Assembly: GCA_951812925.1 (NCBI GenBank)
Contig: OX638368.1
Span: 125,697,309 to 125,761,308, forward strand
Length of the DNA stretch: 64,000 bases
Direction: 5' to 3'
DNA from: Calliopum simillimum
Taxonomy: Eukaryota > Arthropoda > Insecta > Diptera > Lauxaniidae
Below, in pieces: positions 33,080-45,419 of this stretch (the first letter of the stretch is position 1; each line of letters begins with the position of its first letter). The notes beneath the pieces were generated by a model. That model had not been told where the DNA came from. It worked only from the letters and a program-made list of their open reading frames with translations, and ran no database searches. A program made the translations under genes and the position numbers.

Positions 33080-34408
33080 AGGACTGCCCCAGAAAAATTT
33101 GATACTTTTATTCCTTAAGATTAGGATTTATCTGATGATCGTGCAGGTCGAAATATGGGTGCTATTTTTTCTATATTACACGTTGATTACAAAAATATAT
33201 AATACTTGGTAAACAAACTTCAAACGATACAGATGTCTAGCAATCAAGAAAAAAAGCGCAAACTCATTTTGTACACTTACCTGCAAAAACCAGAATTAAA
33301 ATATTCAGCCATAGCTAAAAAAAACAGGTGCATCAAAAATCACTGTCCAAAGGGTTATTTCAAATTATAGAAAGGGTCAACTTACAGTTGGTGAAAAAGG
33401 TGAAGCGCCTTTTTAAGCAAAATACTAACACTTCAAAATCTTCTGTAAACAGACTAAAGAAAAAACTTAAGCTAAAGACATACAGAGTTCAAAAAGTACC
33501 AGACCGTTCCGATGAAAAGCAGTTAGAGGCTCAAAAGTGAGCTCGAAAGTTATGTGTCGGTTTCCTGACTAAATTTGACTGCTGCATAATGGACGATGAA
33601 ACATACATTAAGGCAGATTTTAAACAGCTACCAGGACACGATTTTTATACCTGCTCGGAGAAGGGGCAGGTACAGAGCAAATTAAAAGAAAAGAAAATTA
33701 CTAAATTTCCCAAGCAGTATATGGTTTGGTAGGCCATATGCACTTGCGGTCTAAGAAGCAGTTTTTTTGTAACACAGGGCACAATTAACTGGAAAATTTA
33801 TATTGATGAATGCCTGGAAAAACATCTTTTGCCATTTATTCGTGAGCACGGGGGTACTGTAATGTTCTGGCCTTATTAAGCAACCTCTCACTACTCTAGA
33901 GCCACCATAAAATGGTACAAAAGCAATAATGTAAATTTTTTACCCAAAAATGCGAATCCACCTAACTGCCCAGAGCTTCGACCTATTGAGAGATATTGGG
34001 CTCTAATGAAATCAGATCTTCGGAAGAGTAAAAGTACTGCAAAAAATTTAAAAGATTTCAAAAATAAGTGGCGAAGGTCGTACGATACTGTCGACGAAGC
34101 AACTGTACAAAACTTAATGAAGGGTCTTAAGAAAAAAGTAAAATATTTTTATATAAAATAAATATTTTTTAATAGTGTAAGGTTATTTATGTTCATTATA
34201 CTACAAATAAAAAATCAATTGGGCGATTCCTTTAAACGTGTAAAAGCCTCGAAAACTTCATAAACTCGTAAAAGTTGTCAAAATCAATACAAACTGTGAC
34301 AGTCTTACGAGTTTACGAGTATTTCGAGGCCCAAATATTTAAAAAGAATTCATTACGTATTTTTTTATTGATGAAAAACAAAGTATCAAATTTTTCTGGG
34401 GCAGTTCT
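33080..34408 (+). mobile_element. Tc1/mariner-superfamily transposon with intact TIRs and dead transposase
   Basis: TIRs AGGACTGCCCCAGAAAAATT, continuing TGATACTTT, end-to-end over 28 or more bp, with TA at both sides (33078-33079 and 34409-34410): a complete 1329-bp element. The interior encodes an IS630/Tc1-type transposase in pieces. The N-terminal helix-turn-helix (KYSAIAKK..., then a one-base shift near 33320) is followed by MDDETYIKADFKQLPGHDFY with the first catalytic Asp (about 33590). Then comes FWPY*ATSHYS near 33875, where the second catalytic Asp expected in 'WPD' is Tyr and is followed by a stop. The C-terminus NCPELRPIERYWALMKSDLR holds the third acidic residue (Glu). At least two frameshifts and three stops: inactive. 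Confidence 0.88.
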
Positions 34409-34984
34409 TATAAGGCCTTGAAATAAAACCAATCCATCAAAGTCGAATCTTATTTACTAGTTTGCTTAAGTGCTACTGAGGCATTAAAAACGTTTTGGTT
34501 TTGGGAACGCTTACATGAGAAAAGTGTGTGACTTTCAGACTACTAACCTTGCACCAAATTAAAGAATACTATATAAATTTGAAGATAGAAATGCAGTCAA
34601 AATTCCAAAATACATCTTCCACTTTTTAAGGTGATGAGGTGCACTTTGACGAAACAATATGGCTTTAGTAAGAATTCACAAGACTGGAATCCATTCAAGC
34701 AGACCATTACAAAAATACAAAAGTCAAGCGCATCATACCTAAATCTCTCAAAGCGTTCTTAATCCATTCAAAGTTCATCTTAGAGTGTATTGAATTTCAG
34801 CATGCCCTATCTAGGAGGAATATTGAAACTTGATACTGGAATGAGAGAACCGAAGGCAATGAAAGGCGGACTGGCTTACCTAGAGGGATAAATATTTGCA
34901 GGAACTCTTTAGCGGGGTGAACAATGGCTTCAAAAGCAACTTATACTACGTTTCCGCCAGCGTTTTAGCTGTGTTTGGATTTAT

Positions 34985-35220
34985 AAATCTTGTCGTTAAA
35001 TCGTACCCGTTTCCACTGGCCGAAAGAGATTTATTTTCGGCGGTAAATGTTATAAGCATGAAAATAAGAGGTGTTTTTTTTTTTTACTTTTAATATTCTA
35101 TATGTATGTATCTTCCATTTGCTTTATTTTTAAAGACATTTAATGCCAATTGTCAAAGTTAAGAGGTGCCATTTGGTCAAAGTTAGCCAAAATCGATAGT
35201 TCTGCATGGATTTATGTATG
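34985..35220 (+). repeat. Dispersed repeat, copy 2 (paired with 29640-29858)
   Basis: Same order of phrases as the 29.6-kb copy (GAGATTTATTTTCGGCGGTAA, TCTTCCATTTGCTTTATTTTT, GTGCCATTTGGTCAAAG). It directly abuts the 3' end of the RTE-like element on its right. Confidence 0.6.
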
Positions 35221-36740
35221 TAAGTATATATTCTCCTTTAACCCCAAGGTGGAGCATAGAACCAATATGAAACGTCTCCATTTGTTGCGATCCATTGGGA
35301 TGACTTTGATCTCTTGCCACGACTTTCCCGATTCTTATATTTCCTTTTCCAGCGATCTTTTCCAGTTAGTTTTGGGTCCGCCACGTCCTCTACTGCCTTG
35401 TGGATTCCACTCAAAAGTCTGGCGACAAACTACGCTGTGTGGTTTCCGGAAAGTGTAACCAATCCACCTCAATTTGCGCAGCTTGATCTCGTTTGCTATA
35501 GCCATCTGATTGCATTTTTGATGTAGCTCGGCATTTGATATAGTGCGAGGCCACCAAACCTTTAGTATACGCCTTAAGCCTTTGTTGACGAATTCTTGCA
35601 GCTTGTTGATTAGTTGTTCAGTAACAAGCCATGTTTCGCATCCATATAATAAAACCGATTTCACTTTCGAATCAAAAATGCGCACTTTCGTTTTGGTGCA
35701 TATAACGGAAAAAGACCATATTTTGTTCAGTTGAGCAAATGCGCTTTTTGCTTTTGCTATTCTTCAGGTGATATCCTCTTTTGCTCTACCGTCCATGAAG
35801 ACAATACTGCCTAAATACGTGAAGCTGTCAACGTTTTCGGTGTTATCACTGCCAGCTTTAAACGTGATGTCATTTCTGTTTCCGTTCAGCTTCATGCTTT
35901 TAATCTTTGATGCGTTGATTTTTAGGCCGGTCTTCAATCTTGGTTTGCATTTCTGAGTGTTTGGACGATAGAAGGCAAATGTCGTCAACGTAGTTGAGAT
36001 CTTCTAGATATTCGGATAAAGTTCCATTGGATACCCCTGTTGACCTTTTTAAGTGCTTTATCCAGGATATCGTCCAGAACGATAAGGAAGAGAGGTGGTG
36101 ATAGTAAACACCCCTGCTGTACGCCTGAATTAGTGGTGAATGTCGGTGACAACAACCCGCTGTGTAACACACTGCATTTAAAGCCTTCATATTGTGGATA
36201 TTGCGTAAAAGTTTATGGCCTTTGCGGCAATACCTCTTCGCTGCAGTGAAACAAACCCAAATGTTTTCTCGGGAGACACTGTCGAAGGCAATGCTGTAGT
36301 CTACGAAGACAAGTTGAAGCGCATCACGCCACTATCATAATTGTTCAACAATTATTCTGAGGGTGTTGATTTGATCCACGCATGACCGGTTTGGCCAGAA
36401 TCCTGCTTGTTGATAACCGAATCAAGTATTTCGCTTACCCTGTTTAGAAGCAATTTTGTCAGTACTTTTGAAGGTACTGAGAGCAAAGTAATTCCACTAT
36501 AATTTTGGCACTCGCTTAGGTCACCTTTTTTGGCAATTTGACTAGCGTGCCATGTAGCCAATCTTCTGGCAAACGCTCTTCGCTCCAGATTCTGGAAATC
36601 AGAGGATGAAGAATCTAAGCTGATGTAATGGGGCATGCTTTTAGCAGTTCAGCTGTTATTTGATTTATGCCGGCGGCCTTGTTGTTCTTCATGCTTTGGA
36701 TAAATTTCACTATTTCATCGATTGTAGGCGGTTGTGTTTA
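35215..36740 (-). pseudogene. RTE-like LINE, 5'-truncated, reverse transcriptase and C-terminus (3 of 5)
   Basis: Read on the minus strand from 36735, the order is KNNKAAGINQITAELLK (RT motif 1 region, 36650-36730), NYSGITLLSVPSKVLTKLL (about 36500), QDSGQTGHAWIK, SGVQQGCLLSPPLFLIVLDD (motif B, about 36120), LNYVDDICLLSS (YxDD catalytic motif, about 36000), KINASKIKSMKLNG, FTYLGSIV, VKSVLLYGCETW, and the basic tail NPQGSRGRGGPKTNW (about 35390). The pieces fall in different frames with stops, so it is dead. The endonuclease half is missing. The motif set is that of the insect 'endonuclease-reverse transcriptase' LINEs, probably RTE-like; the clade is inferred. The 3' tail begins near 35215. 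Confidence 0.88.
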
Positions 36741-38395
36741 TATTCGACTACTACTGCGAGTCATAACTAATCAATGAAAAAATTTAATAAATTGAAATCC
36801 AAATACTTAAACATTAACTGCAAAGGTTTACGTTTTTTTCTTTACAAAAGAACCATTATAATTTGAAGTAATAATAGGAAACTATAAAAATTACATTTAT
36901 TAGAAAATTACACGAATCACTAAAGTTTAATTTCTCTTGGTTAGAAGTTGATTTAGTCTCTACTAAAACTAAAACTTAGACTTTCACATATGACACAACA
37001 CAAAAATCTGTACAAATATCACAATGAAATTGCATCAGCCAAAACATTAACTAATTAATTAGCACGTGAGTTGACTGTAATTACTTCCAGGTATTACATA
37101 ATCATGATATTAAGACAAACAGAATTTTAGTATGAAAAGAATTAAATAAAATTAGGCATAAAATGTTAGAAATAATACATTTAAAATTCTAAAATTCAAT
37201 TGAGAAACTTTTGCGAACTTCCAACCAATTTCCCTATTTCAGAAGTATCAGGATGCCACGTGAAATTTTATTGAAATTAAAAAACAATTATCCGACAGAT
37301 AACATTTTTTGACGTTTATCTGCAATAAAGGTCATAGTACTATGACGTATTTCCAATTCTAACTATGTAAAAGTAGCGGGCTCTCCTCCTTTGCAGAGTA
37401 GAAATTGTTAATGGCCTTAACGTTATTTTTTTTTGCAGACGACAAAACGACTTTGCAACGTTTGAAGGGCGAATTTAAGAAAAATGTTTTCTGAAAAAGT
37501 TTGTTAACTCTGAATTTAAAGTTTAAAATGTTCCCACTATAGATACAAAAAAAAACCCCATTGATGATTAGAGAACAATTATACAAAACTTGATTTTTTC
37601 TCTAAATGTCAACTTTAAATCGTTTGAACATTTAATATTCTCTACAGTATTTGTACCTTATGTTTGGTTTCGTTTCGGATGAATTAATTTATTTTTGTAT
37701 TTATTGTTAATTTAATACACAATTAAATATATTTATTAATTTATTAAAGTTTAACACATTTAACGCGTTTTGGACGCGCCCCCAGACAGAACGCTTGAAA
37801 AACTCGAACTGAGACAGCAGCGATGTGATTTATTTCATTTCAGTTGTATTCTTATGTTTGCAGCGCTGAAAATGTATCTCACAGTTGAAAATATGCTGTA
37901 TCTCTCAAGCTGTGGAAACAGCAGCTTCTGCAAACAGCAACCGTTAACGTTTCTCATGCGTAAATCGTTCTTTCATGCTTTTTTGCGAATATTTACAATT
38001 CCTGAATTTTAAATTGGAAATTTTATTTTTTACGCATTTTTCCCCAAAGCATTCAAAGCCAAGCAGTCACTACCAGCTTGTCGACGCCTACTTTAATTCT
38101 GTTTTAAGTTCATTAAATACCATAAGCAGTGTTGCCATGCCTCAGAAATTTACTATGATAAGATATTTACATAGTCTCGCGAAGGCTGAACTCATTCATA
38201 AAAGGCGTCCGCAAATATTCTGGAATATCCGCCCTGTTCCTCACGTTTGTATTGAAGAGTCAATAGATGTGATGAAAATTTTGCTAAAATGACTTTCATG
38301 GTTTCATTTACTTTCGTCTTAAGGTAAACAAATCCAATCCCTGAAATCGTTATTCATATAAAAACAAACAAAGTAAAACGTAGAAAGGCATCATT
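36741..38395. other. No gene recognised; less AT-rich patch at 37760-38290
   Basis: 36741-37760 is plain AT-rich DNA. About 37760-38290 has more balanced composition and two overlapping plus frames of 80 and 105 codons (37770-38012 and 37975-38292) without motifs. It could be host single-copy sequence. Confidence 0.3.
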
Positions 38396-38399
38396 TTGG

Positions 38400-38475
38400 A
38401 TTCCTTTTGAGATGCTGAATACAAATCTAGCCTCAGAATTGCTGCATCTTGTATGGTACTCCAATCTATAAATGC
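38400..38475. repeat. Copy of the 'CAGAATTGCT' module
   Basis: GATGCTGAATACAAATCTAGC, then CTCAGAATTGCTGCATCTTG, parallels the arm module of the palindrome at 22877-23871 and the copies near 49420 and 56700. Confidence 0.55.
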
Positions 38476-38587
38476 AAAAAATACCGTTTTTAATATTTTT
38501 TTTTTTAAACTAAATAACTAGAGAAAATAACTTTCATCCGTAAGATCCGATAAAGTAATTGAAAGATATATAGGCAAGTTCTCAATT

Positions 38588-38782
38588 CCGATTTTGATCG
38601 AAATGGAATCAATCCGAAGGTGCTCTGCGTTTCGATATTGAACTCCTCATCAAAATTACGTTTTAGTTAATCGATCTGAAACCAGTAGCCCATTTTATTT
38701 ATTGCAATAAAACTCCTATTCCATTTTGTTTTTCAAAATACAGAGCACCTTAAGATTGTTTCCATTCCGATCACAATCTGAA
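38588..38782. repeat. Small palindrome
   Basis: TGATCGAAATGGAATCAATCC, then GAAGGTGCTCTG, is mirrored by CAGAGCACCTTAAGATTG, then TTTCCATTCCGATCAC. Arms about 40 bp, hinge about 100 bp. Confidence 0.65.
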
Positions 38783-39426
38783 TATCTTTTTCTTTAAAAT
38801 CTAATTAAAATTTAAGACAACCGTTTTCTTGTTCTATAATAAATGTTCAAAAACGCTTTCATGCCTCACCTCATGGCTCCACCTGCTGCAGACATCTCTT
38901 GCGAACGATCCCTACCGCCAATGCCAAAAATCATTTAAAACGCTGTTTTCTAAGCATTATTTGGTATTCTGTTTCTGGCCTGTATCTCCCATCAATTTTC
39001 TTTTATATGTTCCCGAATTATGAGCTTCTGAAGACTTGTACGGAGAAAGGATCTTGTGAGCATCTGGTTAGTAATTTGACATTGAAGATGAAAATTATTC
39101 ATTGAAAACAGAACAAACTTAAATATTTACTTGTTAACTAAGAGTTGAAGTGTATTCACCATTAGCGAACGCGATCCAGTACTATCAAAATGAATTGGTG
39201 GCATTAAAAAAAAAACCATAGCCCAACCTAACCCAAACAGACTCAAAGAGATCTAATAGCTTCCCTTTATGTCGGCCTGTTACTGTATGAAATAGGGGAG
39301 AGTGGAGGGGGTGTTTATGGTTATATTTTTTTTTACTAATTCGTGATAGAATATATTCTTAAGAGTAATATCACTCTAAATATACCAGTATTATTCAAGA
39401 ATACAAATTTACTTTATATAAAATTA

Positions 39427-41075
39427 CACTGTGGAACAAAATTTGGTCGGCAAAAGTTTACTCGGATCTGACGCTGTGGGATGAAAATATAGGCCAAAAT
39501 AAAAGACTATTTGGCTCAAATTGTTCAAGTTGGCTCTAGGTTTCGAGAAAAGGCCCTTTGAATTTTGCACCTTGAATTATGTGGTTTTTTCAATATATCT
39601 CGTAAGTTAACTGAGTTTTATAGCATTCGGTGGTGAGGTTTTGCTCGTCTCGTCCATATCTACACTCATACTACCAAATCAGTGCTTTTGGATGCATTTT
39701 TGGCAAGTTAGAGCACAAAATTCCCAAAAAAGTGATATTTTTCGCCTTTTATGACATACGGCTCAATAGAAATCACCCAAGTGGAGGATTTATGCCTTTT
39801 AACCTATAACCGAGATCCATACAAACGCTTTGATATAATATATGTTTCATATGGGCAAAAATATCTCAAGTGAGCCACCTATGAAGTTAAACGTAAAAAA
39901 CGCTTTAACAAAATGATGTTTTATAACCACGAGTAAAGATTTTGTAAAAGTGTTTTTTTTTTTAAGATATTAAGCATAGGTCGGGAAATAAAATGGTGTT
40001 TTTGTTTTGTAAAAAAATGTTTCATTTATTATTAAAAATTCCTATTTCAAATAGGTACATAAAAATAAAGCAACTTCTTCGCCTCTGAGAAAACTATAAA
40101 AAATATGTAGGCACTCTCTTCTTGTCAAGAAACTATATTCCAGAAGAAAAATTGTGGCAATCGATATTGGATCAAAAGTTATTAACAATACAGTGATGTC
40201 GTGCAAGCCTTTTTTCAGCATTAGAGAAAAACAACGCATCTTACGAAAAAAGTGTATATGGCATAAAATGCGTTGTTTTCCTCTAATGCTGAAAAAAGAC
40301 TCACGACATCACTATATTGTGAATAACTTTTGGTCCAATATCGATTACCCCAATTTTTCTTCTGGAATATAGTTTCTTGACAAGAAGCACTCTCTTCATA
40401 TTTTTTATAGTTTTCTCAGAGGCGAAGAAGTTGCTTTATTTTTATGTACCTATTTGAAATAATGATTTTCAATAATAAATTAAAAATGTTGGTGCAAAAG
40501 AAAAAAACATATTATTTCCCGACCTATGCTAAATATCTCTAAAAAAAAATATTTTTACAAAATCTTTATTAGTGGTTATAAAACACAATTTTGTTAAAGC
40601 CTTTTTTACGTTTAATTTCTTAGGTGGCTCACTTGAGATATTTTTGCCCATATGAAACATATATTATATCAAAGTGTTTGTATGGATCTCGGTTATAGGT
40701 TAAAAGGCATAAATCCTCCACTTGGGTGATTTCTATTGAGCCGTATGTCATAAAAGGCGAAAAATATCACATTTTTGGGAATTTTGTGCTCTAACTTCCC
40801 AAAAATGCATCCAAAAGCACTAATTTGGTAGTGAGAGTGTAGATATGGACGAGACGAGCAAAACCCCACCACCGGATGCTATAAAACTCAGTTAACTTAT
40901 GAGATGTATTGAAAAAACCATATTATTCAAGGTGCAAAATTCAAACGGCCTTTCCTCGAAAACTAAAGCCAACTTAAACAAACTGAGCCAAATAGTCTTT
41001 CATTTTGGCCTAAATTTTCACCCCACAGCGTCAGGTCCGAGTACACTTTTGCCGACCAAATTTTGTTCCACAGTG
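39427..41075. mobile_element. 1.65-kb palindromic element with TTA target duplication
   Basis: The ends CACTGTGGAACAAAATTTGG are exact inverted copies. TTA flanks both sides (39424-39426 and 41076-41078). The two arms, each about 810 bp, mirror throughout, with modest divergence and small indels. The centre of symmetry (about 40251) lies inside the hinge word GCATCTTACGAAAAAAGTGT, then ATATGGCATAAAATGC (40236-40271). A TTA duplication is typical of PIF/Harbinger-type elements but the superfamily is not proven. Frames on both arms (for example 40042-40239 and 40154-40372) are mirror images and not genes. Confidence 0.85.
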
Positions 41076-41324
41076 TTATTAACAGTTTAAATTTTCATGT
41101 CAAAGGGTCCAAGTATCCCCACCCGTGGTGTATTTGTGTAAACTATTTTTGTTACAGGCATTTTTATTGCAGCGTTTTCAATTTTCCTTGGATAGTTACT
41201 AAGCAGAATAAAAACTCTTACATTTTCTGAAGAAGTTCATGTTAGTTCGTAATGTAAGTAATTGTATATGGAAACATTGTATTGCATACCTTTAAAGTTA
41301 ATAAATTTAAGTTCATTTTCCATA

Positions 41325-41520
41325 AGTGGTAGGGCGTGTCCGTTGACGTATAACGCCCATTTTTGAAGCACTTCTTAACTCGCTATAATAACTCGCTATA
41401 TCTATGTGCCATAATAATCGGTTATTTGACCGGTATCATTCTTTCAATATAATGTCATGAATTCCAGACCATCAAACAAATTTTTCGTAAAAACAGAAAA
41501 CCATTTGAATCATTTCTAAT
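41325..41520. repeat. Fragment related to the 9245-11852 family and a mini-me-like phrase
   Basis: GGTAGGGCGTGTCCGTTGAC (41331) resembles the 'GGTAGGCGTGTCCGTTGACC' phrase of the mini-me-like copies. AATCGGTTATTTGACCGGTA, then CAAATTTTTCGTAAAAACAG, matches 9895-9990. This is a mosaic of two families. Confidence 0.45.
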
Positions 41521-42880
41521 AAAATATCACTCGATCCATATTATGACTTACTACTTTTGCATCGTATTGATACTTAAGTCCTTTTGTACGGCCACTCCTC
41601 AATTTAGCATGCAAAATTTCATTGTTATAGAAGCACTCACATATTTTTCCAAAACACTGTGCTTCGTTAAGTTAAGATCATTTCTATTCAATTCGGTTTT
41701 ATCAGTGTTGATTTGGTTTTATTGCTCTAGTTTTGAGGATGTGTATCATCTTGATGAACGTTGCAGTCTAGAAAATACTAATAATCCTATTATATAGTAA
41801 TTGTTCCAAGTTTCAGCCGCCGAGTTTGTTCTACAGAAATCATTCCTTGGTAAGTTTTATTTTGGTTTGATGAAATTTCTTTTTTCCAAGACTACTCTTG
41901 CCGCTTCACCCAAGAAAGATAGTTTGTAAGGAAAATATAGGAATCGGAAAAACGCGGAGGGATATAGAATAATTTTTTTTGTAACTATTTTTTTTTTTTT
42001 TTTTGGAATGGCATAGCTTAGATAGAAAGAAACATTATTAAAGGTGTCAAAAAAAAGTTTTTTTTTGATTTGATTTGATTATGAAATTTCTTGTAGACAA
42101 TTTTCTCAAATATCTGGCTGCACTGTTCTGAATGTCTGCATAAAATTATATATTTCGGTTCTCTAATTTCCTGTTTTTATTTGTTCATATTTCTTTGTTT
42201 GCTTTCTATTATCGTATGATTTTTAATGCTTCTACAGACAGACTATGTACTTACTCAATGGCAACCTCGTGGAATTTCAATTATCGGGCATCAAAAAAAA
42301 AAAAAAAAAAAACATTTTTGGCTCTTTTTTTCTTTTGGTCCATTGAAATGAATTGATGCCGAAAGCAGCAGCCCGTCATAAAACGTTCCCTTAAGGTTGA
42401 GATTTTTTGCTTTTTGTTTTGTCGTGGACAAGGTCGGTTTTCACTTGATGCGCAGGCTCCAATTTAATATGTAGGTACTCGTATATTGCTGTTGCAAGGC
42501 TCTCTTTTATATTTCGTTTAAAAAGCAACTGCTCTTAAACAACCACATATGGCGGTATTTATTTCAACGCAGTTATTTATTAAAGTTGGATTTTATGATG
42601 CCTAATTGAAATATCTCAAGATATTGAACCGGTCACTAGGTCTTATGAAGAGGTTGACATAATTACCGTTTTAAACATACTATGGAAAAGAGGTATAATA
42701 ACAAATATTTATATGTTTTGCGTTTTTTCATGCTCTTCTACTTTCTGACCATCAAAATTATAGAGAATATATTTGGAAATTTCGAAATACGCCATTATTT
42801 TTATTAGAAAAAACTGTGAATTTTAAATTTATTGAATCTTTTAGTGCTGAAAACAACTTGAATAATGTAATAGTCGCCAA
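41521..42880. other. AT-rich sequence, no gene recognised
   Basis: T-run around 41988-42004 and A-run at about 42293-42311. No exon or family recognised. Confidence 0.35.
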
Positions 42881-42894
42881 TAGAAGCGAGGCAG

Positions 42895-43140
42895 ACTAGA
42901 TTGCCAGCCCGATCTTACTTTCATCTGGGTTCTAGGCCATAGAAACAGCGAGCTTATCGAAAAAGCTAAGGAAGGGATTACTTACTGCTTTGCCTTTAAA
43001 ATATGAAGATTTCCTGAGGGCGCAAGAGCCTGGGCTATATAGGCAAGCTTTGTCCATTTATCAGAGCTGCTTGGAGGTAAACGAGTGAAACTTTTGAAAA
43101 CTTTCTTTCTAACTAGAGCTAGACTTGGAGCTCTTGTGAA
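42895..43140 (+). pseudogene. LINE RNase H domain remnant
   Basis: From 42914 one frame reads LTFIWVLGHRNSELIEKAKE, G. This is the C-terminal RNase H block 'V.WVPGH..I.GNE.AD.LAK.G' of I/jockey/LOA-type LINEs, with the expected His. The flanking codons are scrambled by stops. A short relic on the opposite strand to the adjacent RTE fragment. Confidence 0.6.
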
Positions 43141-43174
43141 GCCAAATTGCATGAATGTGTGTATTTTGCAGTAA

Positions 43175-43440
43175 CTCTTTGGGGGAGCATAAGCCCAAAA
43201 TGAAATGTCTGAAATTAATGCGATCCTTAGCGATGACTTGCTTTTACCTCTCTTAACGACTATACTTAATATCTTTCTTCTTTCGCCCCATCCACGCTAC
43301 GTGTAGCTTGATATTGCTTGCTAAGGGGATCTGGTTTAGCGTTTGAGTTGGTGTGAGGCCTCTAAGCCTTTAGTCTGCGCCTCAAACACTTGAATCGTTC
43401 AGTTGCAAGACCCGACGACTTCTCGATGTCAAATAAGTTT
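43175..43440 (-). pseudogene. RTE-like LINE 3' fragment (4 of 5)
   Basis: TAGCTTGATATTGCTTGCTA, then GGTTTAGCGTTTGAGTTGG, GAGGCCTCTAAGCCTTTAG and CGCCTCAAACACTTG match 35485-35590 base for base in many places on the same strand, including the 3' tail (GGGGGAGCATAAGCCCAAAAT compared with 35248). It corresponds to the C-terminal basic domain and 3' UTR. Badly eroded. Confidence 0.65.
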
Positions 43441-43948
43441 GGGGAAACACAACAAAAAACCATTGTTTTCAAAGTAAAAACTCTAGAGATCTGCTGTCTT
43501 TTTTTTAAAAATGTTAAAAGTTGTCTAATTTGATGTAAAAAGTCTGTTTAATGATCCGACTAATACGAGGGGCACTACTTATATTTCGGGAACTGGCCAC
43601 ACTAAAGTCAATAGCTAAAATCTGGCAAGACCATAATAAAGTTTGACATTTTTAAGCATACACGTACTCACAACGTTTTGATGTACAAGTGCTATTTGTT
43701 TTGTTTATAATGAGAAAATCAACAAAAGGTTTTCGCTGGATTATTTTTCACAACTTTCGACGTGGATTATGTCAACAAGAATGTTTCGATAAAATCAGTT
43801 CTTTGTATGGCGATTAAGCACCATCAAAAACCACACTATATGGTTGGTATAGTGAATTCAATTGTGGTCAAAGTTTGATCACCGACGAATTCCGTGAAGG
43901 TCGTCCAAAATCGATTGTTATGCCACAAAACATCGATGCAGTGCATGA

Positions 43949-44266
43949 ACTGTTCGACACAAAAAAAAAAACACATGAGAAAATCCAAAAAATTCTTAAA
44001 GTAGACGTTAAAAAAAAATACCCGTGTCTCGTGGTTTTTCCCTCAGATGTAAGGATCATATAGTTAAATTCATGAATTTAACACAAGAATGCGGTATTTT
44101 TGGTTTTTTCATGTACAGTGGATAAAAAACTTTAAAAATCGATTTAAAAAAATGTCACGTGCTGGAGAAAAACCACGAGAAACGGATATTTGTTTTTAAC
44201 TTCTATTTTAAGAATTTTTTGGATTTTCTAATATGTTTTTAAAAAAGTTCGAAATTGTTGAACAGT
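43949..44266. repeat. Family Z fold-back inserted in the mariner transposase
   Basis: Starts CTGTTCGACACAAAAAAA and ends GTTGAACAG. The arms mirror CACATGAGAAAATCC / AAAAATTCTTAAAGTAGACG / CTCGTGGTTTTTC. Only the right arm keeps the inner part (TTTAACACAAGAATGCGG ... CATGTACAGTGGATAAAAA), so the palindrome has lost its left inner arm. The same ends occur at 49945, 51115 and 54290. Confidence 0.75.
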
Positions 44267-44961
44267 GTAATAAAAGATCGTCATGTGACATATTGTGAGA
44301 TAGAGGCATCCTTGCACATTAGTTTCACTCCAATACATTCGATTTTGCATGAACACTTAGTTGTAAAAAACGTTTGTTTTCGTTGAAAACCCCATTATTT
44401 ATCAATCGCTCAAAAAAAGGCTCGCATTGTTTAGTGTAAGGAAATGATTAAAAAATTCGACCGTTGTGCTTCAAAAGACGTATACAAGGTATATGCATGT
44501 GAGCCGGAAACAAAACAGCAATCGACCGTGTGGGTATTCCAAGACCAGCTAAATCCAACAAAAGTTGTTCGTGGAAGAAGCACGTGGCCACTGTTCCGCT
44601 TGAGCAACTTAGGACGGTCAATGCTGAGTGGTACACGACCATTTGTTCGCCAGAAGTCTTCGGAGAAATTCGCAAAACCAACCCTCAAAGACGAATCATT
44701 CTCTATCATGACAATGCGAGCTCTCACACATCTCGTGAAACAGGTGAATTTTTGAGCAGTCAAAACATCGAATTGATGACTCATCCTCCGTACAGTCCTG
44801 ATTTGGCACCCTAAGGTAAACTGCGTGGTCAACGATTTACGAGCGCCGAAGAAGCAGTTTAAGCATGCAAAAACCATGTTTTGGAGGTGTCTCAAGAGGA
44901 ATGGGAAAACTGCTATGACAAATGGTTTGAACGAATGCAAAAGTATATTGATCATCAAGGG

Positions 44962-45419
44962 TAGTGATGAGCAAAATTAGTTTTGGTCTTGCGTCTTGTT
45001 CTTGGTCTTGGTAATTTTGCGAGACCAAGAGCAAGACCAAGACGCTGATATTTTTCAAGACCAAGACCAAGACTGCTATGGTCTTGGTCTTGCTCACGAT
45101 AATCATCAAGACCAAGACTGCTTTTCGGTCTTGGAAATTTATAGTTAAAAGTTGTTTCACGCCCGTTTTGAAGATAAAACCATCTCTCGATGTGGTTTTT
45201 TGGCATTTTAAAAACCCAACTGTTTTGGAAAAATATGGTTTTGAATTTTTGAATACTCAATATCTCTGAAAATTTTTTCAAGACCAAGACTTAATAAGCA
45301 AGACTAAGACCAAGACACAATATCAAAACCAAGACCAAGGCCAAGACTCAAGGTGCAAGAACAAGACCAAGACTAAGACTGCTATGGTCTTGGTCTTGGT
45401 CTTGGTTTGCTCATCACTA
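44962..45419. mobile_element. hAT-type MITE built of AAGACC repeats, 8-bp target duplication
   Basis: The ends TAGTGATGAGCAAA are inverted copies and fit the hAT terminal pattern TAGNG. ATCAAGGG is duplicated exactly at 44954-44961 and 45420-45427. Removing the insert restores the mariner reading frame across DHQG-EYFEK. Both arms consist largely of imperfect CCAAGACCAAGAC repeats, and the centre (about 45130-45290) is unrelated AT-rich sequence. 458 bp, no coding capacity. Confidence 0.9.

Noticed and set aside
40042..40372. Overlapping frames of 65 and 72 codons
   Set aside because: Mirror-image frames around the centre of the 39427-41075 palindrome.
44431..44958. 175-codon minus-strand frame
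   Set aside because: It is the antisense of the degenerate mariner transposase.
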